This document shows positions 1 to 8,211 of a DNA stretch of 64,000 bases, in pieces. The position numbers and the translations under genes were made by a program. The first letter of the stretch is position 1. Each line of letters starts with the position of its first letter. The DNA lies in NCBI GenBank assembly GCA_013416455.1, contig JACCES010000018.1:1-64000 (forward strand), read 5' to 3'. This stretch comes from Alcaligenaceae bacterium. Lineage in GTDB: Bacteria; Pseudomonadota; Gammaproteobacteria; Burkholderiales; Burkholderiaceae_B. Under the pieces are notes generated by a model that searched no databases, was not told the DNA's origin, and saw nothing but the letters and a program-made list of their open reading frames with translations.

Positions 1-127
1 GCTGGAATCGATCGGCGACATCCCGCCGGCAGAAGCCGAAGAAAGGTATTATCGTCAACTTGCAGCACCCGCTGCGGAACCTGTTTTACTTTAATCAAAC
101 AGCCTCCGCAATTCCCGGTTCGATTCA
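1..127 (+). mobile_element. 3' end of an IS3-family insertion sequence (orfB C-terminus plus terminal repeat)
   Basis: The window opens inside an IS3-family transposase orfB. Positions 2-94 encode its last 30 residues, including SIGDIPPAEAEERYYRQ, the usual IS3 OrfB C-terminal signature, and end with TAA. The terminal inverted repeat follows and ends at about 127 in CGATTCA. It closely resembles the ends of the complete IS at 22630-23944 (TGAATCG termini), so both belong to one IS group, but the proteins differ. The insertion truncates the hydrolase that follows. Confidence 0.8.
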
Positions 128-352
128 AACATCGAAATGATCGCTCCGCGCCCGATTCTGCTGGTGGCGGGAGAAAACGCCCACTCGCGCTATTACTCTG
201 AAGATGTCATCAAGGTGGCTTCTGACCCCAAGGAGTTGGTGATCGTGCCTGATGCCGATCACGTCGATCTGTACGATCAAATGGACAAAATTCCTTTCGA
301 CAAGCTGACGTCGTTCTTCACGAAACATCTGGTCGATGCGTCCCAGGTGTAA
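128..352 (+). pseudogene. alpha/beta hydrolase, C-terminal fragment truncated by the IS
   Basis: About 70 residues remain of a dienelactone-hydrolase/YcjY-like alpha/beta hydrolase. IAPRPILLVAGENAHSRYYS is the conserved strand before the catalytic Asp loop, and DADHVDLYDQ carries the C-terminal catalytic His. The nucleophile-elbow half and the start are missing, and the reading frame runs directly out of the IS end. It is therefore a remnant created by the IS insertion. An ATG at 137 could start a short peptide, but it would lack the nucleophile. The exact subfamily cannot be told from this piece. Confidence 0.7.
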
Positions 353-355
353 CGA

Positions 356-660
356 ACCGCCTGAACCACAGAGACCACTCCGGCTGATCCGTCGTGCGCA
401 TGGGCGCCATGACGATGCCGACCTCGTCCACCAGCCCGCTTTGCACATACGATCAGTTCAGCGTGCCCCCGCCACCGATCATGACCCGCTGCATGCCGAA
501 CAGGTCGGCCAGCTTGTGCAGAACGAGCTCATTGTCCAGCGTGTCGTCGCCGGCGATGATGTCAGTGCAATGTCCTGATGCTGGCGGCTGGCCGAGCGGA
601 ATTCGGGCAGATCGATGGAATTGATCTTGCCTTCCAGCGAGGTGTGGGTGTGAAGTCGCG
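356..660 (-). pseudogene. RibD C-terminal / dihydrofolate-reductase-like protein, degraded
   Basis: The minus strand shows RibD_C-type segments in the right order but in different frames: HTSLEGKINSIDLPEFRSA (about 600-650), then IIAGDDTLDNELVLHKL and VMIGGGGTLN (about 455-570), then SYVQSGLVDEVGIVMAPM. A frameshift lies near 560-575. A TGA at 453-455 replaces the Trp usually found after GGGTLN. The family reduces pyrimidine or folate-like substrates with NADPH. This copy should not make a full protein. It is 8-10 bp downstream of the MFS gene on the same strand, suggesting a former operon. Confidence 0.6.
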
Positions 661-668
661 GGCGGCGC

Positions 669-1892
669 TCAAGCGCTGTGGCCCGCGCGTGAACGCGATG
701 TTAGAAAAGCCAGGAAGGCGGCGGCCAGCAGCAGGCAGGCACTGGCCGTGAAGGTGCTGCGGTAGCCGCTGATGTCGAACAGCACGCCGCCCGCCGTGGA
801 GCCCAATGCGATGGACATCTGGACGACAGCGACGAACAGGCCGCCGCCCGCTTCGGCATCCTTTGGGAAGACCCTGGCGATCCAGGCCCACCAGCCTACC
901 GGCGCCGACGTGCCCGTCAGCCCCCACAGCGCAAGCAGCGCCACGACGACCGCTGTCCATTGGCCGAAAGCGATCAAGGCCAGTGCGGTCACCGCCATCA
1001 ACGCCGGAATGATGATCAGCGTATGGAAGAAAGCTCGCTGCAAGACCCTGCCGATGAGCACGGTGCCGATGAAGCCCGTTGCGCCGATGACGAGCAGAAT
1101 GAGTGAAATCCCAGTTCCTTTTATGCCGGTGACGGTTTCCAGGAAGGGCCGTACATAGGTGAACAGCGAAAATTGCCCCATGAACAGCAGGCTGCTGGCC
1201 AGCATGCCGACGATGACGCCGGGGTGTTTGAATAGTGTGAACGCTTTGAACACATGACTCATGCCGCTCGTGCGTGCCGCCGCTTGCATGGAAGGCAACG
1301 CTTTCCATTGCCAACCCAGAGCAATTAGAGATACCGGTACCAGGCACAGGAATGCGCCGCGCCAACCGATGACGGTGCCCAGCCAGGCGCCCAGCGGCGC
1401 GGCCACGACGGTTGCCAATGCGTTGCCGCCATTGACGATGGCCAAGGCGCGGGGCACGTCCCGGGGCGGCACCAGGCGGATTGCGGTGGCCGCCGACATG
1501 GACCAGAAGCCGCCAACCACCACGCCGATCAGCGCCCGGCCCAGCATATAAATGAAGTAGTCGGGCGCCAGCGCGACGATGGCGCCGGATACGCCCATGG
1601 CGGCCGTCAGCAGAAGCAGCAGGGTTTTACGGTTCAGGGTTCCAGCCAATACCGAAATAAACAGACTGGTGAATACAGCGAAGGCGCCGGAAATGGCGAT
1701 CCCTTGTCCCGCCATGCCCTCGGTAATCTGCAAGTCGGCCGCAATGGGCGTCAACAGGCTGACCGGCAAGAATTCCGATGCGATGAGGGCGAAGGCGCAG
1801 ACCGACATGGCGAACACGCCGCTCCAGGATGCTGATGGCTGTGGGGTGGAGGTGTCGTTTAGACGTGCGTTTTTGACAGCGGTTTTCATCAA
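669..1892 (-). CDS. MFS transporter, DHA1-like
   Basis: A 407-residue major facilitator superfamily permease of the drug:H+ antiporter-1 (AraJ/YdhP-like) type, about the family's usual length. Twelve hydrophobic segments are apparent. The loop 2-3 region is GTLNRKTLLLLLTAAMG, and the motif in TM5 is NGGNALATVVAAPLGAWLG, typical of DHA1 antiporters. It has an Ala/Ser-rich, otherwise polar N-terminus before the first helix. It would export small hydrophobic or sugar-like compounds across the inner membrane; the substrate cannot be predicted. The neighbouring RibD-like and cyclophilin-like genes on the same strand are broken, so only this member of the old cluster appears intact. Confidence 0.85.
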   Translation of the reverse strand: MMKTAVKNARLNDTSTPQPSASWSGVFAMSVCAFALIASEFLPVSLLTPIAADLQITEGMAGQGIAISGAFAVFTSLFISVLAGTLNRKTLLLLLTAAMGVSGAIVALAPDYFIYMLGRALIGVVVGGFWSMSAATAIRLVPPRDVPRALAIVNGGNALATVVAAPLGAWLGTVIGWRGAFLCLVPVSLIALGWQWKALPSMQAAARTSGMSHVFKAFTLFKHPGVIVGMLASSLLFMGQFSLFTYVRPFLETVTGIKGTGISLILLVIGATGFIGTVLIGRVLQRAFFHTLIIIPALMAVTALALIAFGQWTAVVVALLALWGLTGTSAPVGWWAWIARVFPKDAEAGGGLFVAVVQMSIALGSTAGGVLFDISGYRSTFTASACLLLAAAFLAFLTSRSRAGHSA

Positions 1893-1920
1893 ATGCTTGC
1901 GTGTTCTTTACTCATCATGC

Positions 1921-2169
1921 TCAGTCTTCAATGCGCTCGATCCGCACCTGGTACGGCCCGGGCTGCGCCAGGATGGACAAGCCTTCATCCACTTTTCCCA
2001 AGGGCAGCAGGGTACGTGAATAAGAACGGGGTTCGATGAAGATCGCCAGGTTGCCCCACGGCGCGTAATGGGTCAGCTCGCCCGCTTCGGGCGCCATGCC
2101 TTCCGGAGCGTCCTGTGTGGATAGTTTGCGCGGTAAGTTGGAAACGCGCTCGATGCCCGCGTAGTCCAT
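1921..2169 (-). pseudogene. cyclophilin-like fold protein, N-terminally truncated
   Basis: The 82 residues match the C-terminal two thirds of the small cyclophilin-like fold family (about 115-130 residues): DYAGIERVSNLPRKLSTQDA, then HYAPWGNLAIFIE and a final PGPYQVRIERIED. Upstream of the ATG the frame closes quickly (TGA a few codons before), and the expected N-terminal strand region is only hinted at in another frame. It is most likely a 5'-damaged gene, though a short product from the ATG at 2169 is possible. Function of the family is poorly known. Confidence 0.6.
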
Positions 2170-2655
2170 GAGGGAACGAGCTTGCGAGCAATATCAACCT
2201 TGCTCTACGAAGGAAGTTTTTCAGTGTGGGCGCGGAAATTTTCATGCTCCTATCATCGCCGTTAAAGCGAACCATTACTAGCTAATGTATGGTTAATAGG
2301 CTTATTAGATGAACTAATTAATTAGGTGCGGCGAGCTGAAAATATCGTCACGCTCAGCCTCACTGTCTTCGTGGGCCTTGTCGCCGTTGTGTGTGAAGGT
2401 CGTCATGCTCACATGGCGTCTCGTCGAAAAGATGCATTTCGAGTTCATCCTGCCCGGGCGCCAAATATCGTCAGCGGACACCATCATCCCCAGGAGCCTG
2501 TCGGACTTGGAAATCGCCGGCTGCAAATCGACTGCGGCGGCTCATTCCTGATTCCGTTGGCATCCTGCATGGCTGTACCCCTGTCGGCGCGGGCCATCTT
2601 CCGATATGCTTTCATCATGCAAGTTGTTTTCCTGGAAGAAAATTAAGATTTCGAT
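2170..2655. other. intergenic region, no convincing gene
   Basis: An AT-rich stretch (about 2265-2330, with TTAATAG/TTAATTAATTAG) lies between the cyclophilin-like remnant and the next MFS gene and may hold divergent promoters. The ORFs at 2326-2646 (+) and 2314-2526 (-) show no family signature. One + frame (about 2408-2550) gives a short peptide ending AHS, possibly a decayed gene fragment, which I cannot assign. Confidence 0.5.
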
Positions 2656-3855
2656 ATGCGTCTCTTGTCCAACGGGTTGTTGATCCGCGTTTCCATGGCA
2701 CATGCGGTGAGCCATTTTCATATTATGGCTGTGCCGGCCTTGCTCCCCTTGTTGCCGGCGTCAATGGGGGTGGGTTTCGTTGAACTCGGGATCGCTATCG
2801 GGGTTTTCAACATCGTTTCGGCTCTGGTCCAGGCGCCTCTGGGATTCGTTGTCGATAAGGTTGGCGCCCGCAGGATGCTCATGGCTGCGCTTGCACTCGG
2901 GTCAGGCAGCTTTGTTCTGCTCGCGGCCTTCCCGAATTATGCTTGTTTGTTGATTGCCATGGTCCTGGCCGGGTTGGCCAACGGGGTCTATCATCCGGCC
3001 GACTATGCCTTGCTTTCTCGCGGCATTGAGTCGCACAGAATGGGGCGGGCGTTTTCCATACATACGTCGGCGGGATTCCTGGGCGGTGCCTTGGCGCCGC
3101 CCATCATGGTGGGGGTAGCGGTTGCCGCTGGGGTCCATTGGGCGTTCGCTGTGGCGGCCATGGCGGGGCTGGTCACGCTTTTGTCCCTGTATTTCGGCGC
3201 CGAAGATCAGGCCCATTCTGCAAGTGCGGCCACAAAGAAAACCACAGGAATGCAGAACCGCCCTGTCACCACCCCTCTTGCCACACTGGCCATTTTGACC
3301 GTGCTTTTTGCGCTGCTCAGCCTCAGTACGGGTGCGATAGAAAAGTTCTCCGTCAGTGCGCTGATTCAAGGTTTCAGCGTCCCTCTTTCGGTGGCCAATA
3401 CGGGGCTCACGGCCTTCATGTTCTCCAGCGCGGCAGGCGTCCTCGCTGGCGGCGTTCTGGCGGATCGTACGGAACGGCACGGGGTTCTTGCAGGCACCGC
3501 GTTCGCATTTGCCGCGCTTGTCATCGTACTGATCGCCACTGTGAGTCTGCCAGCGGTGGCGCTGATTTTTGCCTTGGGGTTGGTGGGGTTTCTTACCGGT
3601 GTCGTAGCGCCGTCGCGTGACATGCTTGTTCGGGCGGCGTCTCCGGTCGGCGCCGAAGGCCGCACCTTCGGTATTGTTTCGACCGGGTTCAACGTCGGCG
3701 GTGTACTGGGCCCACTTCTGTTCGGCTTCCTGCTGGATCGAGGGCTGGCTGCAGGGGTGCTTTGGTCCGGCGTCATCTTCATGATCGCCACCACGGTCGT
3801 TGTCCTGTTCCAGGAAAGAGCACCTGTGGCACGTGCCGCTGCCCCGAGTAGCTAG
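2656..3855 (+). CDS. MFS transporter, fosmidomycin-resistance-like
   Basis: A 399-residue permease with 12 predicted membrane segments. The N-terminus LIRVSMAHAVSHFHIMAVPA, the loop GFVVDKVGARRMLMAA (MFS motif A variant) and GLANGVYHPADYALLSR resemble the Fsr/YfkF branch, where NGxxHPADY is typical. It would act as an inner-membrane exporter or uptake permease; the substrate is unknown. The ATG at 2656 fits a full-length protein. The stop codon overlaps by two bases the first bases of the inverted-repeat element that follows, so that element inserted, or its end evolved, right at the end of this gene. Confidence 0.85.
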   Translation: MRLLSNGLLIRVSMAHAVSHFHIMAVPALLPLLPASMGVGFVELGIAIGVFNIVSALVQAPLGFVVDKVGARRMLMAALALGSGSFVLLAAFPNYACLLIAMVLAGLANGVYHPADYALLSRGIESHRMGRAFSIHTSAGFLGGALAPPIMVGVAVAAGVHWAFAVAAMAGLVTLLSLYFGAEDQAHSASAATKKTTGMQNRPVTTPLATLAILTVLFALLSLSTGAIEKFSVSALIQGFSVPLSVANTGLTAFMFSSAAGVLAGGVLADRTERHGVLAGTAFAFAALVIVLIATVSLPAVALIFALGLVGFLTGVVAPSRDMLVRAASPVGAEGRTFGIVSTGFNVGGVLGPLLFGFLLDRGLAAGVLWSGVIFMIATTVVVLFQERAPVARAAAPSS

Positions 3856-4122
3856 GGCCTGTTAACACTAAAAGGAGGCTCGCACTGGCTGGATATCGGG
3901 TGGCAGGCTAGGCGTGCAGGGCGCCGCATGGCCGCTCCCTGCAAGGCCTGCGCAACGACGCATGGCGCCCGATATCCAGCCAGCCCGCAGGGTGAGTACG
4001 CAAACGCGCGCCTGGCTGCGTTGCGAATGCTCGCCGGGGGGGGCGCCACGACTGCGCTTCGCGCCTTGCCATCCACACGTTTGCGTACTCATGCGAGCCT
4101 CCTTTTAGTGTTAACAGGCCCT
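3854..4122. repeat. 269-bp three-armed inverted-repeat element (MITE-like)
   Basis: Perfect 31-bp terminal inverted repeats lie at 3854-3884 and 4092-4122 (outer end AGGGCCTGTTAACACTAA). Inside sit two further perfect dyads side by side: CTGGCTGGATATCGGG (3885-3900) with its complement at 3968-3983, and TGAGTACGCAAACG (3993-4006) with its complement at 4078-4091. The strand can therefore fold into an outer stem closing two long arms. There is no transposase gene. This has the character of a non-autonomous palindromic element such as a MITE or REP-type repeat. Short ORFs inside it are by-products of the palindromes. Confidence 0.9.
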
Positions 4123-4249
4123 GGTGTCCTATTTGGCTTGGTTTGCCGGGCTTGCGGCAGTCTCGGCCAGCCTGAGTGTTGGGTTTGTGGCTCAGCCGGG
4201 TTTTTCTTCGCCCGGCTAATAACAGAAAGCGGTGAAGCAGGGGGTATCC

Positions 4250-4717
4250 ATGTCGACGTTCGTTCATCATCCTGTACGTGACCAGAGCGCTGTCCGCCCC
4301 GTCCCGGCGGTAGTGGCTGTTGTCCTGCGCGACGAAAACGTACTTCTGGTGCGCAGGGGCAACCAGCCTTACGCGGGGTACTGGGGTTGTCCGGGCGGCA
4401 AAATCGAGCCAGGTGAAAGGATAGAAGCCGCCGCCATCCGCGAACTGGCGGAGGAAACCGGTGTGAAAGCGGAAGCTGGCCAGGTTCTGACCGCATTTGA
4501 TGTTCTGAACCGCGACAAGACCGGACAGCTCGTCCAGCACTATGTCTTGGTTGCCGTGTGTTGCAGGTGGGTCTCCGGGGAGCCCGTCGCTGCTGACGAC
4601 GCCCAGGACGCACGGTGGTTTCGATTCGATGACCTTGATGAAACAAGCCCCGATTTGAATCGCCACGTTGTCGATGTCGTCCGTATGGCCAAGGCCGCCA
4701 TCGGGCTGCAGGCCTGA
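4250..4717 (+). CDS. NUDIX hydrolase
   Basis: A 155-residue NUDIX family protein. The Nudix box occupies residues 49-71 (GGKIEPGERIEAAAIRELAE then ETG), matching GX5EX7REUXEEXGU with all metal-binding glutamates present. Such enzymes cleave nucleoside diphosphates linked to another moiety using Mg2+. The short single-domain form resembles ADP-ribose or MutT-like hydrolases, but the substrate is not determinable. I chose the ATG at 4250, preceded by AGGGGG, over the GTG at 4232. It follows the palindromic element and a short hairpin (AGCCGGG 4194-4200 / CCCGGCT 4211-4217). Confidence 0.85.
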   Translation: MSTFVHHPVRDQSAVRPVPAVVAVVLRDENVLLVRRGNQPYAGYWGCPGGKIEPGERIEAAAIRELAEETGVKAEAGQVLTAFDVLNRDKTGQLVQHYVLVAVCCRWVSGEPVAADDAQDARWFRFDDLDETSPDLNRHVVDVVRMAKAAIGLQA

Positions 4718-4751
4718 CATCGCCTGCGGTATTCTTTATCTGGCGCGACCA

Positions 4752-4880
4752 TCAGAAGTTGCAGGAGTTTTCGAACTGGTTGATGCTCGCGGCTTCCTTG
4801 AGCGATTCGACAAACAACTGGGCCGGGCGGGATAAGGATCGCCCGGCAGGCTTCAGGATGCCAATGTCTTGAAGGGGTAC
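4752..4880 (-). pseudogene. LysR-family regulator, C-terminal remnant
   Basis: The last 43 residues of a LysR-type regulator survive: VPLQDIGILKPAGRSLSRPA and LFVESLKEAASINQFENSCNF end at the stop at 4752. Upstream, at about 4880, the sequence changes directly into the middle of a divergently oriented NAD(P)-binding protein gene. The DNA-binding and most of the effector-binding domain are gone, so no regulator is made. This arrangement is what a deletion through the promoter region of a divergent lysR/qorB pair would leave. Confidence 0.75.
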
Positions 4881-5590
4881 GCGCCCAGGTACAGGCCGGC
4901 GACATTGTCGCGCTCGTTCGCACCCCCTCCAAGGCGGCGGACCTGGGCGTGGAAGTGCGCGAGGCTGACTACACCCGCCCCGACACCCTGAATAAGGCTC
5001 TGGCGGGCATTGATACATTGATGATGATCTCCGGCAGCGAGATCGGCCAGCGCGTAGCGCAGCACCGCAATGTCATCGACGCGGCCAAGCAGGCAGGTAT
5101 CAGGCGCGTGGTCCATACCAGCTTGTTGCACGCGGAACGCTCCACATTGGATTTGGCGCCCGAGCACGTCGAAACCGAGGCGCTCCTGCAAGCCTCCGGG
5201 CTGAGCGTCACTCTGCTGCGCAACGGCTGGTATACCGAGAATTACACTGCCTCCGTCGGTCCGGCTGTGGCCGTGCTGACATCCGCCGGCCACGATGGTA
5301 AGACCTACGAGTTGGCCGGGGATTCGGCGTATACCCTGGCGGATCTGGCTGCGGAAATTTCGCGCCAGACGGGCAAGGACATCCCCTACAAGAACCTGCC
5401 GCCCGCCGACTACACGGTGGCCCTGATCGCCGCTGGTGTCCCCGCGCCCTGGCCTCAAGCTCTGCCTGCGCTCGACGTCGAAGCCGCCAAGGGAGCACTG
5501 TTCGACGACGGTCATGTCCTGGCGAAGCTGATTGGCCGGTCCACCACATCACTCAAGGAATCTGTGGCCGCGGCACTCAGGCAGGTTTGA
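4881..5590 (+). pseudogene. NmrA/QorB-like NAD(P)H-binding oxidoreductase, 5'-truncated
   Basis: The 213 residues from the GTG at 4949 match the body of QorB-type NAD(P)H:quinone oxidoreductases of the NmrA/SDR class: IDTLMMISGSEIGQR, HTSLLHAERSTL, LLRNGWYTENY and YELAGDSAYTLADLA. The frame is open further upstream (GDIVALVRTPSKAADLG at about 4895-4945), but the N-terminal glycine-rich dinucleotide-binding loop is absent. The family's usual length is about 285 residues. Without the Rossmann loop the product is probably inactive. A deletion fused it to the LysR remnant. A short translated product from 4949 cannot be excluded. Confidence 0.75.
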
Positions 5591-5632
5591 GGGACGAGAA
5601 GGCCATCTCACCGCCATCGGCGATAACGGGCT

Positions 5633-6571
5633 TCAGCCGGCCGGACGAGCGCGGCCCAGCACGACCATGCCCGCCAGCACCAGCGCTGTGCCGACCATCT
5701 GCAACAGGGTGATAGGCTCGTCGAGCAGCCAGGCAGCCAGAAACAGCACGGAAACCGGCCCGATCATACCCAGTTGCGCCGCCAAGGGCGCGCCAATGCG
5801 CGCCACCGCCCACATCACCATGAAGGTGGGGAGAAAGGTATGGAAAACGGCATGGACAAGCGACAACTGATAGACCTCCACCGGCTGCGCCAGCCCTTCC
5901 CATCCGCGCAGCACGAGAAAGTGAATGATGGCGTAGACTGCCGAAGCGCTCATTGCATACGCCACCAGACGGGTCGAACCGACCCGTTTCAGTACTTCGC
6001 CCGCGCTGATCAGATAGATCGCATACGAAAAGGCGGAAGCCAGTACGAAGCCGGCCCCCAGCAGCACCCCGCTGCCCGCGAAGGACAGGTCATGGACGAA
6101 GGCCAGCAGGACGCCCATATAGGACAGGCCCAGCGCGAGCCACTGTGCCGCCGTGATGCGCCGCTTCAGGTAGAAGGCCGAGATCAGCAGCACAAAGGTC
6201 GGCGACAGGAACAGGATCAATCGTTCCAGCCCGGCGGTGATGTATTGAAGGCCGATGAAATCCAGGTAGCTCGATAGGTAATACCCTACGAAACCGAGCC
6301 CGAGAATATGAAAGGCATCGCGCCGGCTCAGACGCATCTGCTTGCCCTGGTGCGCGCGCCAGGCCTGCAGGGCGGCCACGACCGCGAAGAGCGGCAGCGA
6401 AACCAGCATGCGGAAACCCATGACCGTGAGCGCATCGACACCATAGCGGTAAGTGAGTTTTGCAACGATTGCTTTCGCCGAAAAAAGGACGGCGCCCACC
6501 ACCGCCAGGACAAACCCCGTCCAGTAGCGGCTACCCGCCGCGGCTTTGCGCACATCAGCCAGCACGCTCAT
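5633..6571 (-). CDS. EamA-family (drug/metabolite) transporter
   Basis: A 312-residue inner-membrane protein with ten apparent hydrophobic segments in two homologous EamA repeats. The first starts at GFVLAVVGAVLFSAKAIVAK and the second near GVLLGAGFVLASAFSYAIY. The second repeat ends with LLDEPITLLQMVGTALVLAG, typical of the DMT superfamily (RhaT/YdcZ-like exporters). Substrate unknown; relatives export amino acids or metabolites. The ATG at 6571 (MSVLADVRKA) is preferred over upstream in-frame codons because the added residues are unlike the family and a GGGG-rich site precedes it. It appears complete. Confidence 0.85.
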   Translation of the reverse strand: MSVLADVRKAAAGSRYWTGFVLAVVGAVLFSAKAIVAKLTYRYGVDALTVMGFRMLVSLPLFAVVAALQAWRAHQGKQMRLSRRDAFHILGLGFVGYYLSSYLDFIGLQYITAGLERLILFLSPTFVLLISAFYLKRRITAAQWLALGLSYMGVLLAFVHDLSFAGSGVLLGAGFVLASAFSYAIYLISAGEVLKRVGSTRLVAYAMSASAVYAIIHFLVLRGWEGLAQPVEVYQLSLVHAVFHTFLPTFMVMWAVARIGAPLAAQLGMIGPVSVLFLAAWLLDEPITLLQMVGTALVLAGMVVLGRARPAG

Positions 6572-6760
6572 TGAATGCCCCCCGGGGCGGCGCCCATGGC
6601 TGGCGGCACGCAGATTGCTTCCGTAGCCGATTGCAGGGCCAGGGGCGCACCGTCGCTGCGCGGAGCAAGCCACGGCCCCTGAAAATGAACGCCCGGCTCC
6701 GCCACGCCCCGGAGGACGAGGCTGCTGCCCGGGCGCTTGACCAATAATGCAAGGACAACC

Positions 6761-7300
6761 ATGAACACTCTCTCAAACAAAGGGCTTGGCCCGATCGACG
6801 TTGACGCCATACGCGAAGGCGCAAAGCGCCTGGACGACGGAGCCATTCCCGCCGGCTACCAGGGCAATCGCGAGGAAATCATCGAGATGCTCAATGCGGC
6901 ACTGGCGACGGAACTGGTCTGTGCGCTGCGCTACAAGCGCCACTACTTCACCGCCAGCGGACTGGTCAATGAACCCATCAAGGCTGAATTTCTGGAACAC
7001 GCCCAGCAGGAAGAAGAGCACGCCGACCAGATCGCAGAGCGTATCGTACAACTGAACGGCGAGCCCGACTTCAACCCCCACACCATCGCGCAACGCAGCC
7101 ATGCCGAGTACGATGAATGCACGGACATAAAGGGCATGATCCGTGCCAACCTGATCGCGGAACGTGTAGCCATCGAATCATACCGCCAGATGATTGAACG
7201 CATCGGCGACAGCGACCCCACCACCCGGCATCTGCTCATCAACATCATGGCCGTCGAAGAAGAGCACGCCGACGATATGAAGGATCTGCTGGACCTTTGA
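6761..7300 (+). CDS. bacterioferritin / ferritin-like iron-storage protein
   Basis: A 179-residue ferritin-like four-helix protein. Conserved iron-site glutamates and histidines are visible in ALATELVCALRYKRHYF, FLEHAQQEEEHADQIAERI, AERVAIESYRQMIERIG and MAVEEEHADDMKDLL. This Glu...ExxH pattern is that of di-iron ferritins of the Bfr-like type. It is expected to oxidise Fe(II) and store iron in the cytosol. The ATG at 6761, preceded by AAGGA, removes eight unlikely residues that an earlier start would add. It is the last gene before tRNA-Asn and seems to be chromosomal. Confidence 0.85.
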   Translation: MNTLSNKGLGPIDVDAIREGAKRLDDGAIPAGYQGNREEIIEMLNAALATELVCALRYKRHYFTASGLVNEPIKAEFLEHAQQEEEHADQIAERIVQLNGEPDFNPHTIAQRSHAEYDECTDIKGMIRANLIAERVAIESYRQMIERIGDSDPTTRHLLINIMAVEEEHADDMKDLLDL

Positions 7301-7555
7301 CCACGCGCCCAGGCGCGGGCCTCGTCAGCTCGCGGCCTGCACGCCGCTTCCGTTCATGGCGAGGCCCCACCGATGCCGCGCCGGAGGCGCCCCCGCATCG
7401 TGGCGGTGGTTTTCGCACACAGGGCGCGGTATTCGCGTGGCTTCAGCCCCTTGACGCACGCATCCGTTACGAGTTATAAATCGAGATTCGTTTTCGCCAG
7501 TATTTCAGCCATATCGGCGACAAGAATGGCGGAAACGCAAGTCTGAAGAAGCGGC

Positions 7556-7585
7556 TTGCATCTGTTTTAAAAAACGTGCTATATT
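7556..7585 (+). promoter_or_regulatory. putative sigma-70 promoter for tRNA-Asn
   Basis: TTGCAT at 7556-7561 and TATATT at 7580-7585 are separated by 18 bp, and the tRNA starts 15 bp after the -10 box. The rest of 7301-7555 shows no gene; it is GC-rich at first and then AT-rich near the promoter. Confidence 0.6.
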
Positions 7586-7599
7586 CCTTCTTCTTCAGT

Positions 7600-7675
7600 T
7601 CCCCGATAGCTCAGTCGGTAGAGCGACGGACTGTTAATCCGCAGGTCACAGGTTCGAGCCCTGTTCGGGGAGCCA
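7600..7675 (+). tRNA. tRNA-Asn (anticodon GTT)
   Basis: A complete cloverleaf. The acceptor stem TCCCCGA pairs with TCGGGGA, the D-loop is AGCTCAGTCGGTAGAG, the anticodon loop CTGTTAATC carries GTT, the T-arm contains GGTTCGAGCC, and CCA is encoded. tRNA 3' ends are common integration sites, and the conjugative element's backbone begins within 100 bp downstream. I did not find a second copy of the tRNA 3' end inside the window. Confidence 0.97.
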
Positions 7676-7696
7676 CCGAATACTGAAAGAAATCAA

Positions 7697-7731
7697 GCCC
7701 TTACAGTTAAACGCTGTAGGGGCTTTTTCTT
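7697..7731 (+). terminator. Rho-independent terminator after tRNA-Asn
   Basis: AGCCCTTACAG pairs (allowing a mismatch) with CTGTAGGGGCT around a short loop, followed by TTTTTCTT. It lies 22 bp after the tRNA and would stop its transcript before the element. Confidence 0.8.
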
Positions 7732-7736
7732 ATTCT

Positions 7737-8108
7737 TCAGCCCTTCACAGCTTCGTGTCCGACTTGTGTCCGAAATTTCCGGCGGCGGATGCGAGACAAC
7801 TTGAGACGTTCGATATTGCGGCGATGTCGCACAGGGCCAACGACCCTGTCAGCTTCCTGTTCGTTAGCTGCTTTGTAATCCTGGGGATTTCCTATCCATT
7901 CCTGCAAGGCTGCTGGCGTCCAACCACATGCGCGCCCGCCTAGATTGACGGGTCGTGGAAAGCGCCCCTCTGATATACGCCGATAGATGGTGGCGCGACT
8001 GAGCGCCGTGATGCGTATGACATCGACAATGCGATAGAACGCAGGCGCTACAGGGAAAGCAGTTTGTGCCGATCGCTTGGCGATTTCTTGCTCGTCGGAC
8101 ATGCCCAT
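7737..8108 (-). CDS. AlpA-family helix-turn-helix regulator
   Basis: A 123-residue protein. Its centre, FYRIVDVIRITALSRATIYR followed by RISEGRFPRPVNLGGRACGW, is the AlpA/MerR-like winged HTH found at the ends of many integrative elements, where AlpA proteins control excision genes. Residues 85-123 form a basic tail rich in Arg/Lys, longer than in usual AlpA proteins (about 70-90 residues). The tail is encoded across the GTGTCCGA repeat pair, so it may be a read-through into the element end. It is the outermost gene of the conjugative block and probably a regulator or excisionase. Confidence 0.75.
   Translation of the reverse strand: MGMSDEQEIAKRSAQTAFPVAPAFYRIVDVIRITALSRATIYRRISEGRFPRPVNLGGRACGWTPAALQEWIGNPQDYKAANEQEADRVVGPVRHRRNIERLKLSRIRRRKFRTQVGHEAVKG
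7754..7775. other. left-end GTGTCCGA repeat pair (putative integrase arm or att site)
   Basis: GTGTCCGA occurs at 7755-7762 and 7766-7773, an 11-bp spacing, followed by AA. The same pair with the same spacing lies at 63962-63980 near the integrase start. It is about 80 bp from the tRNA end. Paired motifs at both ends of an element in the same orientation fit integrase arm-type sites or att core repeats. Confidence 0.5.
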
Positions 8109-8211
8109 CTCCGTAGTGGGTTGAGATGGCCTTAGAATGCCTCAGGTAGTCTCAAGAATAAACTTGCCAGGGCGTGGTGCAGCGTAGACCCGGCAGATAT
8201 GTGTACTCAGC

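Noticed and set aside
2326-2646. 106-residue ORF (+) upstream of the second MFS gene
   Set aside because: No conserved segment and an ordinary composition for a noncoding stretch; a decayed gene is possible but cannot be named.
3852-4281. Several ORFs across the palindromic element on both strands
   Set aside because: They are mirror products of the inverted repeats and have no family resemblance.
7301-7479. ORF between the bacterioferritin gene and tRNA-Asn
   Set aside because: It is a short, Arg/Ala-rich frame without ribosome site or family.
7665-7680. Second copy of the tRNA-Asn 3' end as the right att site
   Set aside because: I scanned by eye for the terminal tRNA sequence elsewhere in the window and saw none, so the right att is either beyond 64 kb or the integration site is different.
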